Positions 1-8,156 of a stretch of DNA of 64,000 nucleotides are shown one piece after another (positions within the stretch are counted from its first letter, which is position 1; each line of letters starts with the position of its first letter). The notes beneath the pieces are model-generated. The model had not been told where the DNA came from, did not search any database, and was given only the letters and a program-made list of their open reading frames with translations. The stretch is from Streptomyces sp. CG1 (lineage in GTDB: Bacteria > Actinomycetota > Actinomycetes > Streptomycetales > Streptomycetaceae): contig NZ_CP163518.1 in the NCBI RefSeq assembly GCF_041080625.1, forward strand, positions 2,914,001 through 2,978,000. Reading direction: 5' to 3'. The position numbers and the translations under genes are program-made.

Positions 1-66
1 TACGGGCCCCACACGCTCCTGTTCCATCCTTGTCCCGGCGCTTTGTCATGTACCCGGAGGGATCCC

Positions 67-1893
67 TTGCCGAGCAGGTCTTCCACGCGCCTCGCCGCGC
101 TCACCGTCGCCGCCGTCTGCAGCGCGGCATCCGCCGTCGCCCTCACCTCGCCCGCGCACGCCGACTCGGTGCGCATCCACGACATTCAGGGCACGACCCG
201 GTTCTCGCCGTTCGCCGGGCAGAAGGTGACGGACGTGCCCGGCATCGTCACGGCCACGCGCACGTACGGCTCTTCCAGAGGCTTCTGGATCCAGGACCCG
301 AACCCGGACGACGACCCGCGCACCAGCGAGGGCGTCTTCGTCTTCACCAGCTCCACGCCGAAGGTCGCGGTCGGTGACTCGGTGACGGTGACCGGCACGG
401 TCTCCGAGTACGTCCCGGGCGGCACCTCCTCCGGCAACCAGTCGGTGACGGAGATCACCAAGCCGACGATCACCACCGTCTCGACGGGCAACGCGGTCCC
501 GGCGCCGGTCGTCATCGACGAGGACTCGGTGCCGGACGAGTACGCCCCGGAGGGCGACACCGCCGCGAACGGTTCGATCGACAGCCTGACGCTCGACCCC
601 TCGAAGTACGCCCTGGACTACTACGAGTCCCTGGAGGGCATGAACGTCCAGGTCGAGGACGCCCGCGTGGTCGGCCGCACCGACCCGTACAGCGAGCTGT
701 GGGTCACGGTGAAGCCCTGGGAGCACCGCAGCCACCGCGGCGGCACGGTCTACGGCTCCTACGACTCCCAGAACACCGGCCGGCTGCAGATACAGTCGCT
801 GGGCTCGACCGCCGACTTCCCGAAGGCGAACGTCGGTGACACGCTCACCGGCACCACCACCGGCCCGCTGGACTACAACCAGTTCGGCGGCTACACCCTG
901 GTCGCGAACCAGCTCGGCACGGTGAAGAGCGGCGGCCTGGAGCGCGAGACCACGCGGAGGCAGTCGAGCCGCGAGCTGGCGGTGGCGACCTACAACGTCG
1001 AGAACCTCGATCCGTCGGACAACACCTTTGACAAGCACGCCGCGGCGATCGTGAACAACCTGCAGTCGCCGGACATCGTGTCCCTGGAGGAGATCCAGGA
1101 CAACAACGGTGCCACGGACGACGGCACGGTCGACGCGAGCGTGACCGTGAACAAGCTGATCGACGCGATCGTCGCGGCGGGCGGCCCGAAGTACGACTGG
1201 CGCTCGATCAACCCGGTCAACGACCAGGACGGCGGCGAACCGGGCGGCAACATCCGCCAGGTGTTCCTGTTCAACCCGGAGCGGGTGTCCTTCGTGGACC
1301 GGCCGGGCGGCGACTCCACCACCGCGGTCGGCGTCACGAAGGTGCACGGGAAGGCCGAACTGACCGCCTCGCCGGGCCGGATCGACCCGGCGAACGCGGC
1401 CTGGAAGGACAGCCGCAAGCCGCTGGCCGGCCAGTTCGTCTTCCGCGGCAAGACCGTCTTCGTGATCGCCAACCACCTGATCTCCAAGGGCGGCGACCAG
1501 GGTCTGACCTCGCGGTACCAGCCGCCGACGCGCAGCTCGGAGATCCAGCGCCATGCGCAGGCGACCGAGGTGAACGCGTTCGTCAAGGACATCCTGAAGG
1601 TCCAGAAGAACGCGAACGTCGTCGCGCTCGGCGACATGAACGACTTCGAGTTCTCCGGCACCGCGAAGATCCTCGAGGGCGACGGCGAGCTGTGGTCGGC
1701 GATCAAGTCGCTGCCGAGGAGCGAGCGTTACACCTACGACTACCAGGGCAACGAGCAGGTCCTGGACCAGATTCTGATCAGCCCGGCGATCCGGCGCGGC
1801 TGCGACTTCGAGTACGACAGCGTGCACATCAACTCGGAGTTCAACGACCAGATCAGCGACCACGACCCGCAGGTGCTGCGCTTCCGTCCCTGA
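67..1893 (+). CDS. Secreted endonuclease/exonuclease/phosphatase-family protein
   Basis: The 608-aa product begins with a signal peptide (hydrophobic stretch around residues 10-28, likely cleavage after AHA near residue 33), so it is secreted. The N-terminal ~280 residues look like an OB-fold/lamin-tail-like nuclease-associated region. The C-terminal ~300 residues carry the EEP metal-dependent hydrolase fold, seen as TYNVENLD, SLEEIQD, ANHL, LGDMND and the terminal SDHDP. Proteins of this design are extracellular DNases or phosphodiesterases. I chose TTG at 67 because GGAGGG lies about 7 nt upstream; an in-frame TTG at 43 has no ribosome site. The exact substrate (DNA, phospholipid or nucleotide) cannot be told from sequence. 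Confidence 0.85.
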   Translation: MPSRSSTRLAALTVAAVCSAASAVALTSPAHADSVRIHDIQGTTRFSPFAGQKVTDVPGIVTATRTYGSSRGFWIQDPNPDDDPRTSEGVFVFTSSTPKVAVGDSVTVTGTVSEYVPGGTSSGNQSVTEITKPTITTVSTGNAVPAPVVIDEDSVPDEYAPEGDTAANGSIDSLTLDPSKYALDYYESLEGMNVQVEDARVVGRTDPYSELWVTVKPWEHRSHRGGTVYGSYDSQNTGRLQIQSLGSTADFPKANVGDTLTGTTTGPLDYNQFGGYTLVANQLGTVKSGGLERETTRRQSSRELAVATYNVENLDPSDNTFDKHAAAIVNNLQSPDIVSLEEIQDNNGATDDGTVDASVTVNKLIDAIVAAGGPKYDWRSINPVNDQDGGEPGGNIRQVFLFNPERVSFVDRPGGDSTTAVGVTKVHGKAELTASPGRIDPANAAWKDSRKPLAGQFVFRGKTVFVIANHLISKGGDQGLTSRYQPPTRSSEIQRHAQATEVNAFVKDILKVQKNANVVALGDMNDFEFSGTAKILEGDGELWSAIKSLPRSERYTYDYQGNEQVLDQILISPAIRRGCDFEYDSVHINSEFNDQISDHDPQVLRFRP

Positions 1894-1902
1894 TCAAGGG
1901 GG

Positions 1903-2640
1903 TCACGCCTGGCTGAACACCTGGTTCAGCCAGGCCTGCCACGCGCCCTCGTTCGCCTCGGCGTCGGCGTCCGGCGCGAAGTCGTGGATGCTGATGCCGA
2001 GCGGCGCGCCCCAGTGGCCGCGTCCGAAGAACCGGATGAGGGCGCTGTCGGTGCGCAGCCCGATGAAGTACGGGTTCCGGTAGTCGAGTACGGCGTCCAG
2101 GGTCCGCCCGCCGGGTCCCTGGACGGCGGCCTTCGTGCCGGCGGCCGCGTCGTCCGCGAGGCCGAGGGCGTGCGCGGCGACGGCGAGCGCCTCCTGGGTC
2201 GCCGAGGCCGCGGGCCCCTGCAACTGGGCGAAGGTGACCGGGCGGGGCGCGAAATGCGTGAGGTACTCGCACAGGGTGTGCAGATAGAAGTTGGTGTGCT
2301 TGCTCGCGCCGTCGTACTGGTTGTTCCAGTCGTCGGTGAAGATGCCGCTGTGCACATAACGCACCCAGGCACGGCGGCCCTCGTCGCGGGGCTCGATGGT
2401 GTAGTCGAGCTGGTTCAGGGACTGGGTGGGCATGCCCACGTTCTCGCTGCGGTTGGTGTAGCGGTGCGGCGGGTCCCAGGCGGTGACGGCGGATCCGAAG
2501 GGTCCGGAGCCGCCGACCCGGGGCTCGGGCGGGTCCATCGGCCACAAGTAGCCGCCGGTTCCGGTGGTGATCGCCTCCCAGACCTTCTCCGGCGGGACGT
2601 CGACCTCGAACTCGCGGACGATCTCGAATTCCTTGGACAT
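1903..2640 (-). CDS. SRPBCC / AHSA1-type START-domain protein
   Basis: This 245-aa protein starts with the typical SRPBCC opening (EIVREFEVDVPPEKVWEAIT) and a WPMDPP segment, then a helix-grip domain with a conserved SRPBCC-like middle and end. The family binds hydrophobic ligands; in actinobacteria many members are partners of ArsR regulators. The start at 2640 has AGGAG about 8 nt upstream; an in-frame GTG at 2658 overlaps the preceding gene. It lies 14 nt downstream of the ArsR gene and is surely co-transcribed with it. Ligand unknown; a role as effector or output of that regulator is inference. Confidence 0.8.
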   Translation of the reverse strand: MSKEFEIVREFEVDVPPEKVWEAITTGTGGYLWPMDPPEPRVGGSGPFGSAVTAWDPPHRYTNRSENVGMPTQSLNQLDYTIEPRDEGRRAWVRYVHSGIFTDDWNNQYDGASKHTNFYLHTLCEYLTHFAPRPVTFAQLQGPAASATQEALAVAAHALGLADDAAAGTKAAVQGPGGRTLDAVLDYRNPYFIGLRTDSALIRFFGRGHWGAPLGISIHDFAPDADAEANEGAWQAWLNQVFSQA

Positions 2641-2654
2641 GGTGGGGCTCCTGC

Positions 2655-3293
2655 TCACTGCTGTGGTTCGGGGGTGGGCCGTTCCTCGACCGCGGGGTCC
2701 TTGACCGCGGGCTCCTTGACCGTGGGGTGGAGGGCGACGACGATCCGGTGGTCGCGGCCGCCCTCGGCGCCCGGAGCGTCGTACTTGCGGATCAGCGCGC
2801 TCACGCCCGCCGTCAGCTCCTGGACGAAGGCCGCACGGTCGGCGGCGGAGGCGAAGCGGACCTGGCCGTCCAGGGCGTAGGTCGCCAGCCGCTTCCTGGC
2901 CTTCGCGGCGCCGGTGATCAGCGCGCCGACGTCGCGCACCAGGCGGGCGCCGAGCGCGAGCAGCCAGCGCGCGGAGAGCTGGTCGCGGAAGCGGTCCGGG
3001 TCCGGCTGCACGGCGGGCAGGGCGGCCGGCGAGATGACGTACGACGCGGCGGTCGCGCGCATCAGCCGCTCGGTGACATTGCCCTTGCGGCGCTCTCCGG
3101 CCAGCTCGACCAGGCCGTGCCGCTCCAGCGCCTTGAGGTGGTAGTTCACCTTCTGCCGGGGCAGTCCGACCTTGCCGGCCAGCATCGCCGCCGACGCGGG
3201 TGCGGCGGCCAGCTCGGCGAGCAGCCGGGCCCTGATGGGGTCCAGCGACACGGCCGCAGCCTCGGGGTCCTCGATCACGGTCACGTCCAGCAT
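2655..3293 (-). CDS. ArsR-family winged-helix transcriptional regulator
   Basis: The 212-aa protein has an N-terminal winged helix (about residues 15-90). Its recognition region reads LPRQKVNYHLKALERHGLVEL, the HTH_20/ArsR pattern, followed by a helical C-terminal region and a Pro/Glu/Lys-rich tail with a repeated VK(E/D)PAV unit. No metal-binding Cys pair is visible, so it is probably not a metal sensor. The ATG at 3293 has GGGAGG 8 nt upstream. The downstream SRPBCC gene follows after 14 nt, a common actinobacterial pairing in which the regulator controls its own operon. Confidence 0.85.
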   Translation of the reverse strand: MLDVTVIEDPEAAAVSLDPIRARLLAELAAAPASAAMLAGKVGLPRQKVNYHLKALERHGLVELAGERRKGNVTERLMRATAASYVISPAALPAVQPDPDRFRDQLSARWLLALGARLVRDVGALITGAAKARKRLATYALDGQVRFASAADRAAFVQELTAGVSALIRKYDAPGAEGGRDHRIVVALHPTVKEPAVKDPAVEERPTPEPQQ

Positions 3294-3363
3294 GCGTTCA
3301 CCCTCCCACCGAAAACTTTTTTTGTCCAGACGGATCGAATTTTCGGTGAGAGAGTGAACGTGA

Positions 3364-4086
3364 CTAACCCTGTCCCCCGCGCTCCCCGAGGCGGGCGAGC
3401 TGGCTCTGGAACCAGTCGAGGCGCGCCTGCAACAGGGCAGCCTCCGCGACGAGTTCGGGAACACCCAGCCCGGCACCGGCCGCCGAGCCGGCGGAATCGG
3501 AACCGGAACCGGAATCGGCATCGGAATCGGCGGAGGGGAATCCCGTACCGCCGTGCTGCGCCACCACCCGCAGCCCGTCCCCGGCCAGCCGGGCGAAACC
3601 GGGGAGCGAGACGGACGTACGACCGCGCACACAGCCGGCGCAGACGGGAGTGAGGGCCCGCCAGCCGGGTCTGCCCCAGCCGGCGTCGACCAGCGCGACG
3701 GCGGTGGCGCCACAGGCGCACGGGCCGGCGGTGGCGGTGCGCACCCGCTGCCGGGCGTAACGGAAGCCCCGCTCGAAGCGGATGTAGGCGCCGAGCACGG
3801 AGACCTCCAGCAGGAGGGCCGTCCGGTGCTCGGCAGTGCACAGCATGGCCTCGGCAGCAGCGCGGCCGTGGAGGCAGTGGAAGCCGCAGTCGCACAGGCG
3901 CGCGGGCGGGCGGTGCCGCCTGCCGTAGACGCAGGAGGCGTCGTCGAGCACGCCGTACGGCAGCGCGCCGCCGAGCGACACACCGGTGAACCCGGCCCGG
4001 GTGCCGTCCTGCGACAGGACCGGGTGGGCGATCTTGTATCCGGTCGGCGGCTCCGTCGGGCGTTCCGCCGGGAGCCGCAGTCTCAT
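3364..4086 (-). CDS. Cysteine-rich conserved protein of unknown function
   Basis: This 240-aa protein is not a family I can name. Its central part (about residues 50-150) has many cysteines in short motifs (CVYGRRH, CDCGFHCLHG, MLCTAEH, CACG, CAGC), which suggests one or two zinc-binding knuckles. The C-terminus contains a Ser/Asp/Gly low-complexity run encoded by a hexanucleotide repeat, then a helical LLQARLDWFQSQLARLGE segment. The ATG overlaps the stop of the upstream 51-aa gene (ATGA), so the two are translationally coupled. Function unknown. Confidence 0.7.
   Translation of the reverse strand: MRLRLPAERPTEPPTGYKIAHPVLSQDGTRAGFTGVSLGGALPYGVLDDASCVYGRRHRPPARLCDCGFHCLHGRAAAEAMLCTAEHRTALLLEVSVLGAYIRFERGFRYARQRVRTATAGPCACGATAVALVDAGWGRPGWRALTPVCAGCVRGRTSVSLPGFARLAGDGLRVVAQHGGTGFPSADSDADSGSGSDSAGSAAGAGLGVPELVAEAALLQARLDWFQSQLARLGERGGQG
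3492..3530. repeat. Hexanucleotide microsatellite inside the Cys-rich gene
   Basis: About six to seven tandem copies of a 6-bp unit (GGAATC/GGAACC/GGCATC) encode alternating Asp/Ser/Gly/Ala residues on the minus strand. The number of units is likely to vary between strains without breaking the frame. Confidence 0.75.
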
Positions 4087-4238
4087 CGGGCGGCCGGGAC
4101 CTCTTCGCGGGCCGGCTCGGCCGGTTCGACGCGGGCGGTCTCCTTCAGGAGCGGGGTCTCCTCGTCGTGAACGATCTCTTCTCGGACGAGCGGCCGCTCC
4201 TCGGCGACTCCGGTGGCCAGTGCCTTGCCGAGCTTCAT
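4083..4238 (-). CDS. Small 51-aa acidic protein of unknown function
   Basis: The predicted peptide starts MKLGKALATGVAEERPLV and continues as a charged, Glu/Pro/Ala-rich tail with no transmembrane segment or Cys. GGAGG lies 5 nt before the ATG at 4238, a strong ribosome site, and its stop overlaps the start of the Cys-rich gene by 4 nt. That coupling is the best evidence that it is a real gene. Function unknown. Confidence 0.65.
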   Translation of the reverse strand: MKLGKALATGVAEERPLVREEIVHDEETPLLKETARVEPAEPAREEVPAAR

Positions 4239-4405
4239 GGTGCCTCCCATGACGGACGTCGGTGACCCTTGGGCCATAGTGACCCATGAGGGGCCGAGTT
4301 GGACACAGGGCCTTCGGCCGCCACCCGGACATCTCAGCAATGCTTAGCCATATCTCGTAGAAGAATTAAGTAGAGCTTCATCGAAGTGTTGCCGAGACTA
4401 CTCCC
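4239..4405. promoter_or_regulatory. Divergent promoter region before dapA
   Basis: This 167-nt gap separates the minus-strand 51-aa gene from dapA. Its dapA-proximal 70 nt are unusually AT-rich for the window (TTAGCCATATCTCG, GAATTAAGTAG), which marks promoters for both directions. I could not place a confident -35/-10 pair. Confidence 0.4.
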
Positions 4406-5308
4406 ATGACGAGCACACGCACGGCCGCGCGGCCCTTCGGCCGGACTCTCTGCGCGATGGTCACGCCGTTCACCGAGGAGGGCGCCCTCGACCTGGACGG
4501 CGCCCGGAAGCTGGCCGCGTGGCTGGTCGCCGAGGGCTGCGACGGCCTGGTGCTGAGCGGCACCACGGGCGAATCGCCCACCACCACGGACGCGGAGAAG
4601 GCGGAGCTGATCGCGGCCGTCCGCGAGTCGGCCGGGGACCGGGTGTCCCTGGTCGCGGGTGTGGGCACCGCCGACACCCGACACACCGTCGAACTGGTCC
4701 GCGCGGCCGAGGCGGCGGGCGCCGACGGGGTGCTGGTGGTGACGCCGTACTACAGCAGGCCGCCGCAGGACGCGGTGGAGGCGCACTTCCGCGCGGTCGC
4801 CGACGCGAGCGGCCTGCCCGTGATGCTCTACGACATCCCGGGCCGCACCGGCACCCGGATCGAGCCGGAGACGGTGATCCGGCTCGCCGCGCACGAGCGG
4901 ATCGTGGCCGTCAAGGACTGCTCCTACGATTTCCTCGGCACCCAGAAGGTACTGGCGCAGACGGACCTGGCGTACTACGCGGGCTGCGACGAGCACGTCC
5001 TCGCGCTGTACGCGATCGGCGCGGCGGGCTGTATCAGCACGGTCGCGAACGCCGTCCCCGGCCCCATCGCCGCGATCCTCGACGCCTTCGACGCCGGCGA
5101 CACCGCCCGGGCGACCGAACTCCAGTTGCGGGCCACGCCGTTGATCGAGGCGATGATGGGCGCGAGCCTGCCGGGCACGGTCACCGTCAAGGCTCTCCTC
5201 GCCCGCCTGGGCCTGCCCGGGGGCCCGGTGCGCGCACCGCTGCTGCCCGCCCGCCGAGAGGCGGCCGACAAACTCCTGGCCCTGTACGAGGAGTTGGTGG
5301 CGGCCTGA
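4406..5308 (+). CDS. dapA: 4-hydroxy-tetrahydrodipicolinate synthase
   Basis: DapA condenses pyruvate with aspartate-semialdehyde, the first committed step to diaminopimelate and lysine. The 300-aa length is normal. Visible hallmarks are the GTTGE loop (residues 52-56), the catalytic Tyr142 in LYDIPGRTG and the Schiff-base Lys170 in VAVKD. The ATG at 4406 lacks a strong Shine-Dalgarno. The gene sits about 600 nt from dapD, which acts three steps later, so the locus supplies LL-diaminopimelate for the cell wall. Streptomycetes usually carry more than one dapA-like gene, so this may be one of two isoenzymes. Confidence 0.95.
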   Translation: MTSTRTAARPFGRTLCAMVTPFTEEGALDLDGARKLAAWLVAEGCDGLVLSGTTGESPTTTDAEKAELIAAVRESAGDRVSLVAGVGTADTRHTVELVRAAEAAGADGVLVVTPYYSRPPQDAVEAHFRAVADASGLPVMLYDIPGRTGTRIEPETVIRLAAHERIVAVKDCSYDFLGTQKVLAQTDLAYYAGCDEHVLALYAIGAAGCISTVANAVPGPIAAILDAFDAGDTARATELQLRATPLIEAMMGASLPGTVTVKALLARLGLPGGPVRAPLLPARREAADKLLALYEELVAA

Positions 5309-5350
5309 AATTCCGCCGGCCGGACCACGCGTCTGACGTACGGTGTCCCC

Positions 5351-5857
5351 GTGAGCCGCCCCCTGCTGTTCCTGGACGTCGACGGCCCTCTCAACCCGTA
5401 TGCGGCCCAGCCGGAACGCCGGCCTGAGGGGTATACGACGATCCGGGTGCCCTTCGCCTCGCGGCGCCCCTTGCGGGTCTGGCTGAACCCGGGCCACGGC
5501 CCGGCGCTGCTCCGGCTCGGCTACGACCTGTGCTGGGCGACGAGCTGGATGGCCGAGGCCAACGTCTGGATCGCACCGGTCGTCGGCCTGCCCGCCGACC
5601 TGCCCTACGTCGACTTCGGCAGCGGCCTGTTCGCCGAGCGCCCGGACGGCGTCCACTGGAAGACGGCGGCGATCGTGGCGTACGCCGGGGGCCGCCCGTT
5701 CGCCTGGGTGGACGACGAGCAGGGCCCGGCGGACTCCGCGTACGTGGCCGACCGCCACCCCGCTCCCGCCCTGCTGCATCATGTGAACCCGAGGACCGGT
5801 CTGCGCAAGGGTGATTTCACGGCGCTGCGGGAGTTCGCGGCCCGGCTGCCCGCATGA
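5351..5857 (+). CDS. HAD-like domain hypothetical protein
   Basis: The 168-aa product opens with LLFLDVDGPLNPY, the DxD motif I of HAD hydrolases, and later has WVDDEQGP, a plausible motif IV. The middle segment (CWATSWMAEAN) matches the small HAD domains related to RNA-repair fusion proteins. A phosphatase or nucleotidyl-phosphate activity is therefore likely, with substrate unknown. The GTG at 5351 has no ribosome site but lies 6 nt after TACGGT, a -10-like hexamer, so the mRNA may be leaderless. The stop codon is part of a perfect terminator palindrome. Confidence 0.75.
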   Translation: MSRPLLFLDVDGPLNPYAAQPERRPEGYTTIRVPFASRRPLRVWLNPGHGPALLRLGYDLCWATSWMAEANVWIAPVVGLPADLPYVDFGSGLFAERPDGVHWKTAAIVAYAGGRPFAWVDDEQGPADSAYVADRHPAPALLHHVNPRTGLRKGDFTALREFAARLPA

Positions 5858-5898
5858 CGAAAGGGCCCTTCACCGCGCGGTGAAGGGCCCTTTCGTCA
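5855..5898. terminator. Perfect 44-bp bidirectional terminator
   Basis: Two 22-nt arms (TGACGAAAGGGCCCTTCACC.. and its exact complement) form an uninterrupted palindrome between the convergent HAD-like gene and dapD. The left end includes the HAD gene's TGA, and the right end lies 11 nt from the dapD stop. It can terminate both transcripts. Confidence 0.9.
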
Positions 5899-5909
5899 CG
5901 TGCCGTGCG

Positions 5910-6896
5910 TCAGTTGTGGCTGTGCAGGATGTCGTTCAGGCCGCCCCAGACCGCGTTGTTCGGGCGGGCCTCGACCTTGCCGGTGACCGAGTTGCGGCGG
6001 AAGAGGATGTTGGAGGCGCCGTTCAGCTCGCGGGCCTTGACGATCTGGCCGTCGGGCATGGTGACCCGGGTGCCCGCGGTGATGTACAGGCCGGCCTCGA
6101 CCACGCACTCGTCGCCGAGCGCGATGCCGACGCCCGCCTCGGCGCCGATCAGGCAGCGCTCGCCGATGGAGATGATCACGTTGCCGCCGCCGGACAGGGT
6201 GCCCATGGTGGAGGCGCCACCGCCGATGTCGGAGCCGTTGCCGACCACGACACCCGCGGAGATCCGGCCCTCGACCATCGAGGTGCCGAGCGTTCCGGCG
6301 TTGAAGTTGACGAAGCCCTCGTGCATGACCGTGGTGCCCTCGGCGAGGTGCGCGCCCAGGCGGACCCGGTCGGCGTCGGCGATGCGCACGCCCTTCGGGG
6401 CGACGTAGTCCGTCATCCGCGGGAACTTGTCGATCGAGGTGACCTGCAGATGCAGGCCCTCGGCGCGGGCGTTCAGCCGCACCTTCTCGATGTCGTCCAC
6501 GGCGACCGGGCCGAGCGAGGTCCAGGCGACGTTGGCGAGGTGGCCGAAGATGCCGTCCAGGCTCTGGCCGTGCGGCTTGACCAGGCGGTGCGAGAGCAGG
6601 TGCAGACGCAGGTAGACGTCATGGGCGTCGAGCGGCTTCTCGTCCAGCGAGGCGATGACCGTACGGACCGCGACCACCTCGACACCCCGGCGGGCGTCCG
6701 GGCCGACCGCCTTGGTCGCGCCCTCGCCCAGCAGCTCGGCCGCCCGCTCGGCGGTCAGCCGCTCGGTACCGGCGGGGCCCGGCTCCTCGACCAGCTCGGG
6801 GGCCGGGAACCAGGTGTCGAGAACGGTGCCGTCGGAGGCGATGGTGGCGAGGCCGGCGGCGACGGCGCCGGTGGTACGGGAAGCAGAGTCGGTCAT
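5910..6896 (-). CDS. dapD: 2,3,4,5-tetrahydropyridine-2,6-dicarboxylate N-succinyltransferase
   Basis: DapD transfers succinyl from succinyl-CoA to tetrahydrodipicolinate in the succinylase branch of diaminopimelate synthesis. The 328-aa length and sequence match the actinobacterial class. The N-terminal ~170 residues form a mixed domain, and the C-terminal half shows the left-handed beta-helix hexapeptide pattern ([39 protein letters not shown]). The Glu/Gly-rich [14 protein letters not shown] segment is the substrate region. Convergent with the HAD-like gene; together with dapA it marks a small DAP-synthesis locus. Confidence 0.95.
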   Translation of the reverse strand: MTDSASRTTGAVAAGLATIASDGTVLDTWFPAPELVEEPGPAGTERLTAERAAELLGEGATKAVGPDARRGVEVVAVRTVIASLDEKPLDAHDVYLRLHLLSHRLVKPHGQSLDGIFGHLANVAWTSLGPVAVDDIEKVRLNARAEGLHLQVTSIDKFPRMTDYVAPKGVRIADADRVRLGAHLAEGTTVMHEGFVNFNAGTLGTSMVEGRISAGVVVGNGSDIGGGASTMGTLSGGGNVIISIGERCLIGAEAGVGIALGDECVVEAGLYITAGTRVTMPDGQIVKARELNGASNILFRRNSVTGKVEARPNNAVWGGLNDILHSHN

Positions 6897-6959
6897 GCAG
6901 GCAAACCTAACGTGGGCGGGGCGGTCGGGGCGAACCGCGTCTCACCTGCCGGGCGCGGC

Positions 6960-7058
6960 TCAGGGGATCAGCCGAGCCGGCGGGGCACGGGGTCAGCGGA
7001 TCGGCCAAGCCGACGCGACACCGGTTCAGGGAATCAGCCGGGCCAGCGCGGTGTGGGC
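6960..7058. repeat. 33-bp tandem triplication of the tetR 3' end
   Basis: Three 33-bp units start at 6960, 6993 and 7026 with the same TCAGSGRATC-type opening. Read on the minus strand, the last unit encodes the tetR C-terminus ARLIP plus stop, and the first unit still reads ARLIP plus stop. The middle unit has drifted. It looks like an old duplication of a gene end, left downstream as non-coding DNA. Confidence 0.7.
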
Positions 7059-7565
7059 GTACTTCTCGTCGTACGAACCGCCCGTCAGCAGCACCTGCAG
7101 ACAGATGCCGTCCATCAGCGCGAGCAGGGCGCGGGACGTGACCGGGTCGGTGTGCCGGGCGAGCAGGGCCGCCGCGTCCTCGGTCCACTCGGCGGCGACG
7201 GGGCGCAGCGCGGGGCGGCGCAGCGCGGCCAGATACAGCTCGTACTCCAGCTCCACGCCGGTACGGTCGCCGCCCAGCCACTCCCCCAGCGCACGGGCCA
7301 GGTCCGCGGCGAGTTCCTCCCGGTCCCGCGGTTTGTCCGGCAGCCGCTCGGCCAGCACCCGGGCGAAGTTCTCGTTGGCCTGCCGCAGCGCGGCCACCAT
7401 CAGCTCTTCCAGGGTGGCGAAGTGGTACGTGGTGGAGCCGAGCGGGACATCGGCCTCGGCGGCGGCCGAGCGGTGGCTCAGGCCGGCGATGCCGTCCCGG
7501 CCGACCACGCGGATCGCGGCGTCGATGATGCGCCGGCGCCGGTCGGGGTCGTAGCGGCGGGGCAT
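7026..7565 (-). CDS. TetR-family transcriptional repressor
   Basis: The 179-aa protein has the N-terminal TetR helix-turn-helix (about residues 8-55: RRRIIDAAIRVVGRDGIAGL, then VPLGSTTYHFATLEELM) and a C-terminal ligand-binding helical domain ending ALARLIP. It starts 1 nt inside the stop of the SMR efflux gene (TGATG), so it is the second gene of that operon. An 18-bp palindrome over the SMR start is the likely operator, giving drug-inducible autoregulation. Confidence in the family is high; the ligand is unknown. Confidence 0.9.
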   Translation of the reverse strand: MPRRYDPDRRRRIIDAAIRVVGRDGIAGLSHRSAAAEADVPLGSTTYHFATLEELMVAALRQANENFARVLAERLPDKPRDREELAADLARALGEWLGGDRTGVELEYELYLAALRRPALRPVAAEWTEDAAALLARHTDPVTSRALLALMDGICLQVLLTGGSYDEKYAHTALARLIP

Positions 7566-7888
7566 CAGTGGCTCGCCCCGCCCAGGTTCAGCACGACCAC
7601 TCCCCCGATGATCAGCAGGATCCCGCCGACCTTGGCGACGCTCAGCCCCTCCCCGAACAGCAGCAGGCCGAGGACGGCGATGGTCGCGGTTCCCACCCCG
7701 GACCAGATGGCGTACGCCGTGCCGATCTGCACGGTCTTCAGCGTCTGGGCGAGGAGCGCGAAGGAGACGAGGTAGCCCAAAGCCGTCATGAGCGAGGGCC
7801 AGAGCCGGCTGAACCCCTCGCTGTACTTCAACGCCGTCGTCGCGGCGACCTCGGCGGCTATGGCGCCGGCGAGTGTCAGGTATCCCAT
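7565..7888 (-). CDS. Small multidrug resistance (SMR) efflux protein
   Basis: The 107-aa product has four hydrophobic helices and the SMR hallmarks. These are the conserved membrane Glu in helix 1 (AGAIAAEVAAT), the TALKYSEGFSRLWPS loop, GTAYAIWSGVGTA in helix 3 and the GLSVAKVGGILLIIGGV helix 4. Such proteins exchange protons for cationic drugs or guanidinium. The ATG at 7888 directly follows a -10-like TACGCT (7 nt) and no Shine-Dalgarno exists, which suggests a leaderless transcript. It heads a two-gene operon with the TetR regulator. Confidence 0.9.
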   Translation of the reverse strand: MGYLTLAGAIAAEVAATTALKYSEGFSRLWPSLMTALGYLVSFALLAQTLKTVQIGTAYAIWSGVGTATIAVLGLLLFGEGLSVAKVGGILLIIGGVVVLNLGGASH

Positions 7889-7905
7889 GTGTACGAGCGT
7901 ACACA
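7888..7905 (-). promoter_or_regulatory. Putative TetR operator over SMR promoter and start
   Basis: The 18-bp inverted repeat TGTGTACGAGCGTACACA has 8-bp perfect arms around a 2-nt centre... It covers the putative -10 (TACGCT on the minus strand) and the A of the SMR ATG. This is the position expected for a repressor site. The only adjacent regulator is the TetR protein of the same operon. Confidence 0.6.
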
Positions 7906-8070
7906 ACGCCGGGACGCGCAGGTGCAGCCTGGCCCGGACGGAGAAGGAGCCCACGACGGGCGCGTCAGGCATGGGCGGCCGGCCCTCCCGACGCCGCGGC
8001 CGCCTCCCGGATCACACGCTCGCCGATCTGTACGAACAGCACTGTCTTCCCCCGTCGTTGAGACCAATAG

Positions 8071-8108
8071 GGGAAACGGCCGTACCGCGAACGGTACGGC
8101 CGTTTCCC
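8071..8108 (-). terminator. Terminator of the suf operon
   Basis: A 17-bp perfect stem (GGGAAACGGCCGTACCG and complement) with a CGAA loop lies about 50 nt beyond the sufT stop on the minus strand. The rest of the 8-kb boundary (7906-8156) shows no gene. Confidence 0.85.
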
Positions 8109-8156
8109 ACAGGTTCCGGCGGCGTGGCCGCCGCGGGATCAGACGTCGGAGGAGGA

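Noticed and set aside
46..1863. 605-codon open frame opposite the secreted nuclease gene
   Set aside because: It is antisense to a gene with clear motifs and has the Arg/Val/Ala/Asp-rich make-up of a GC-driven shadow frame.
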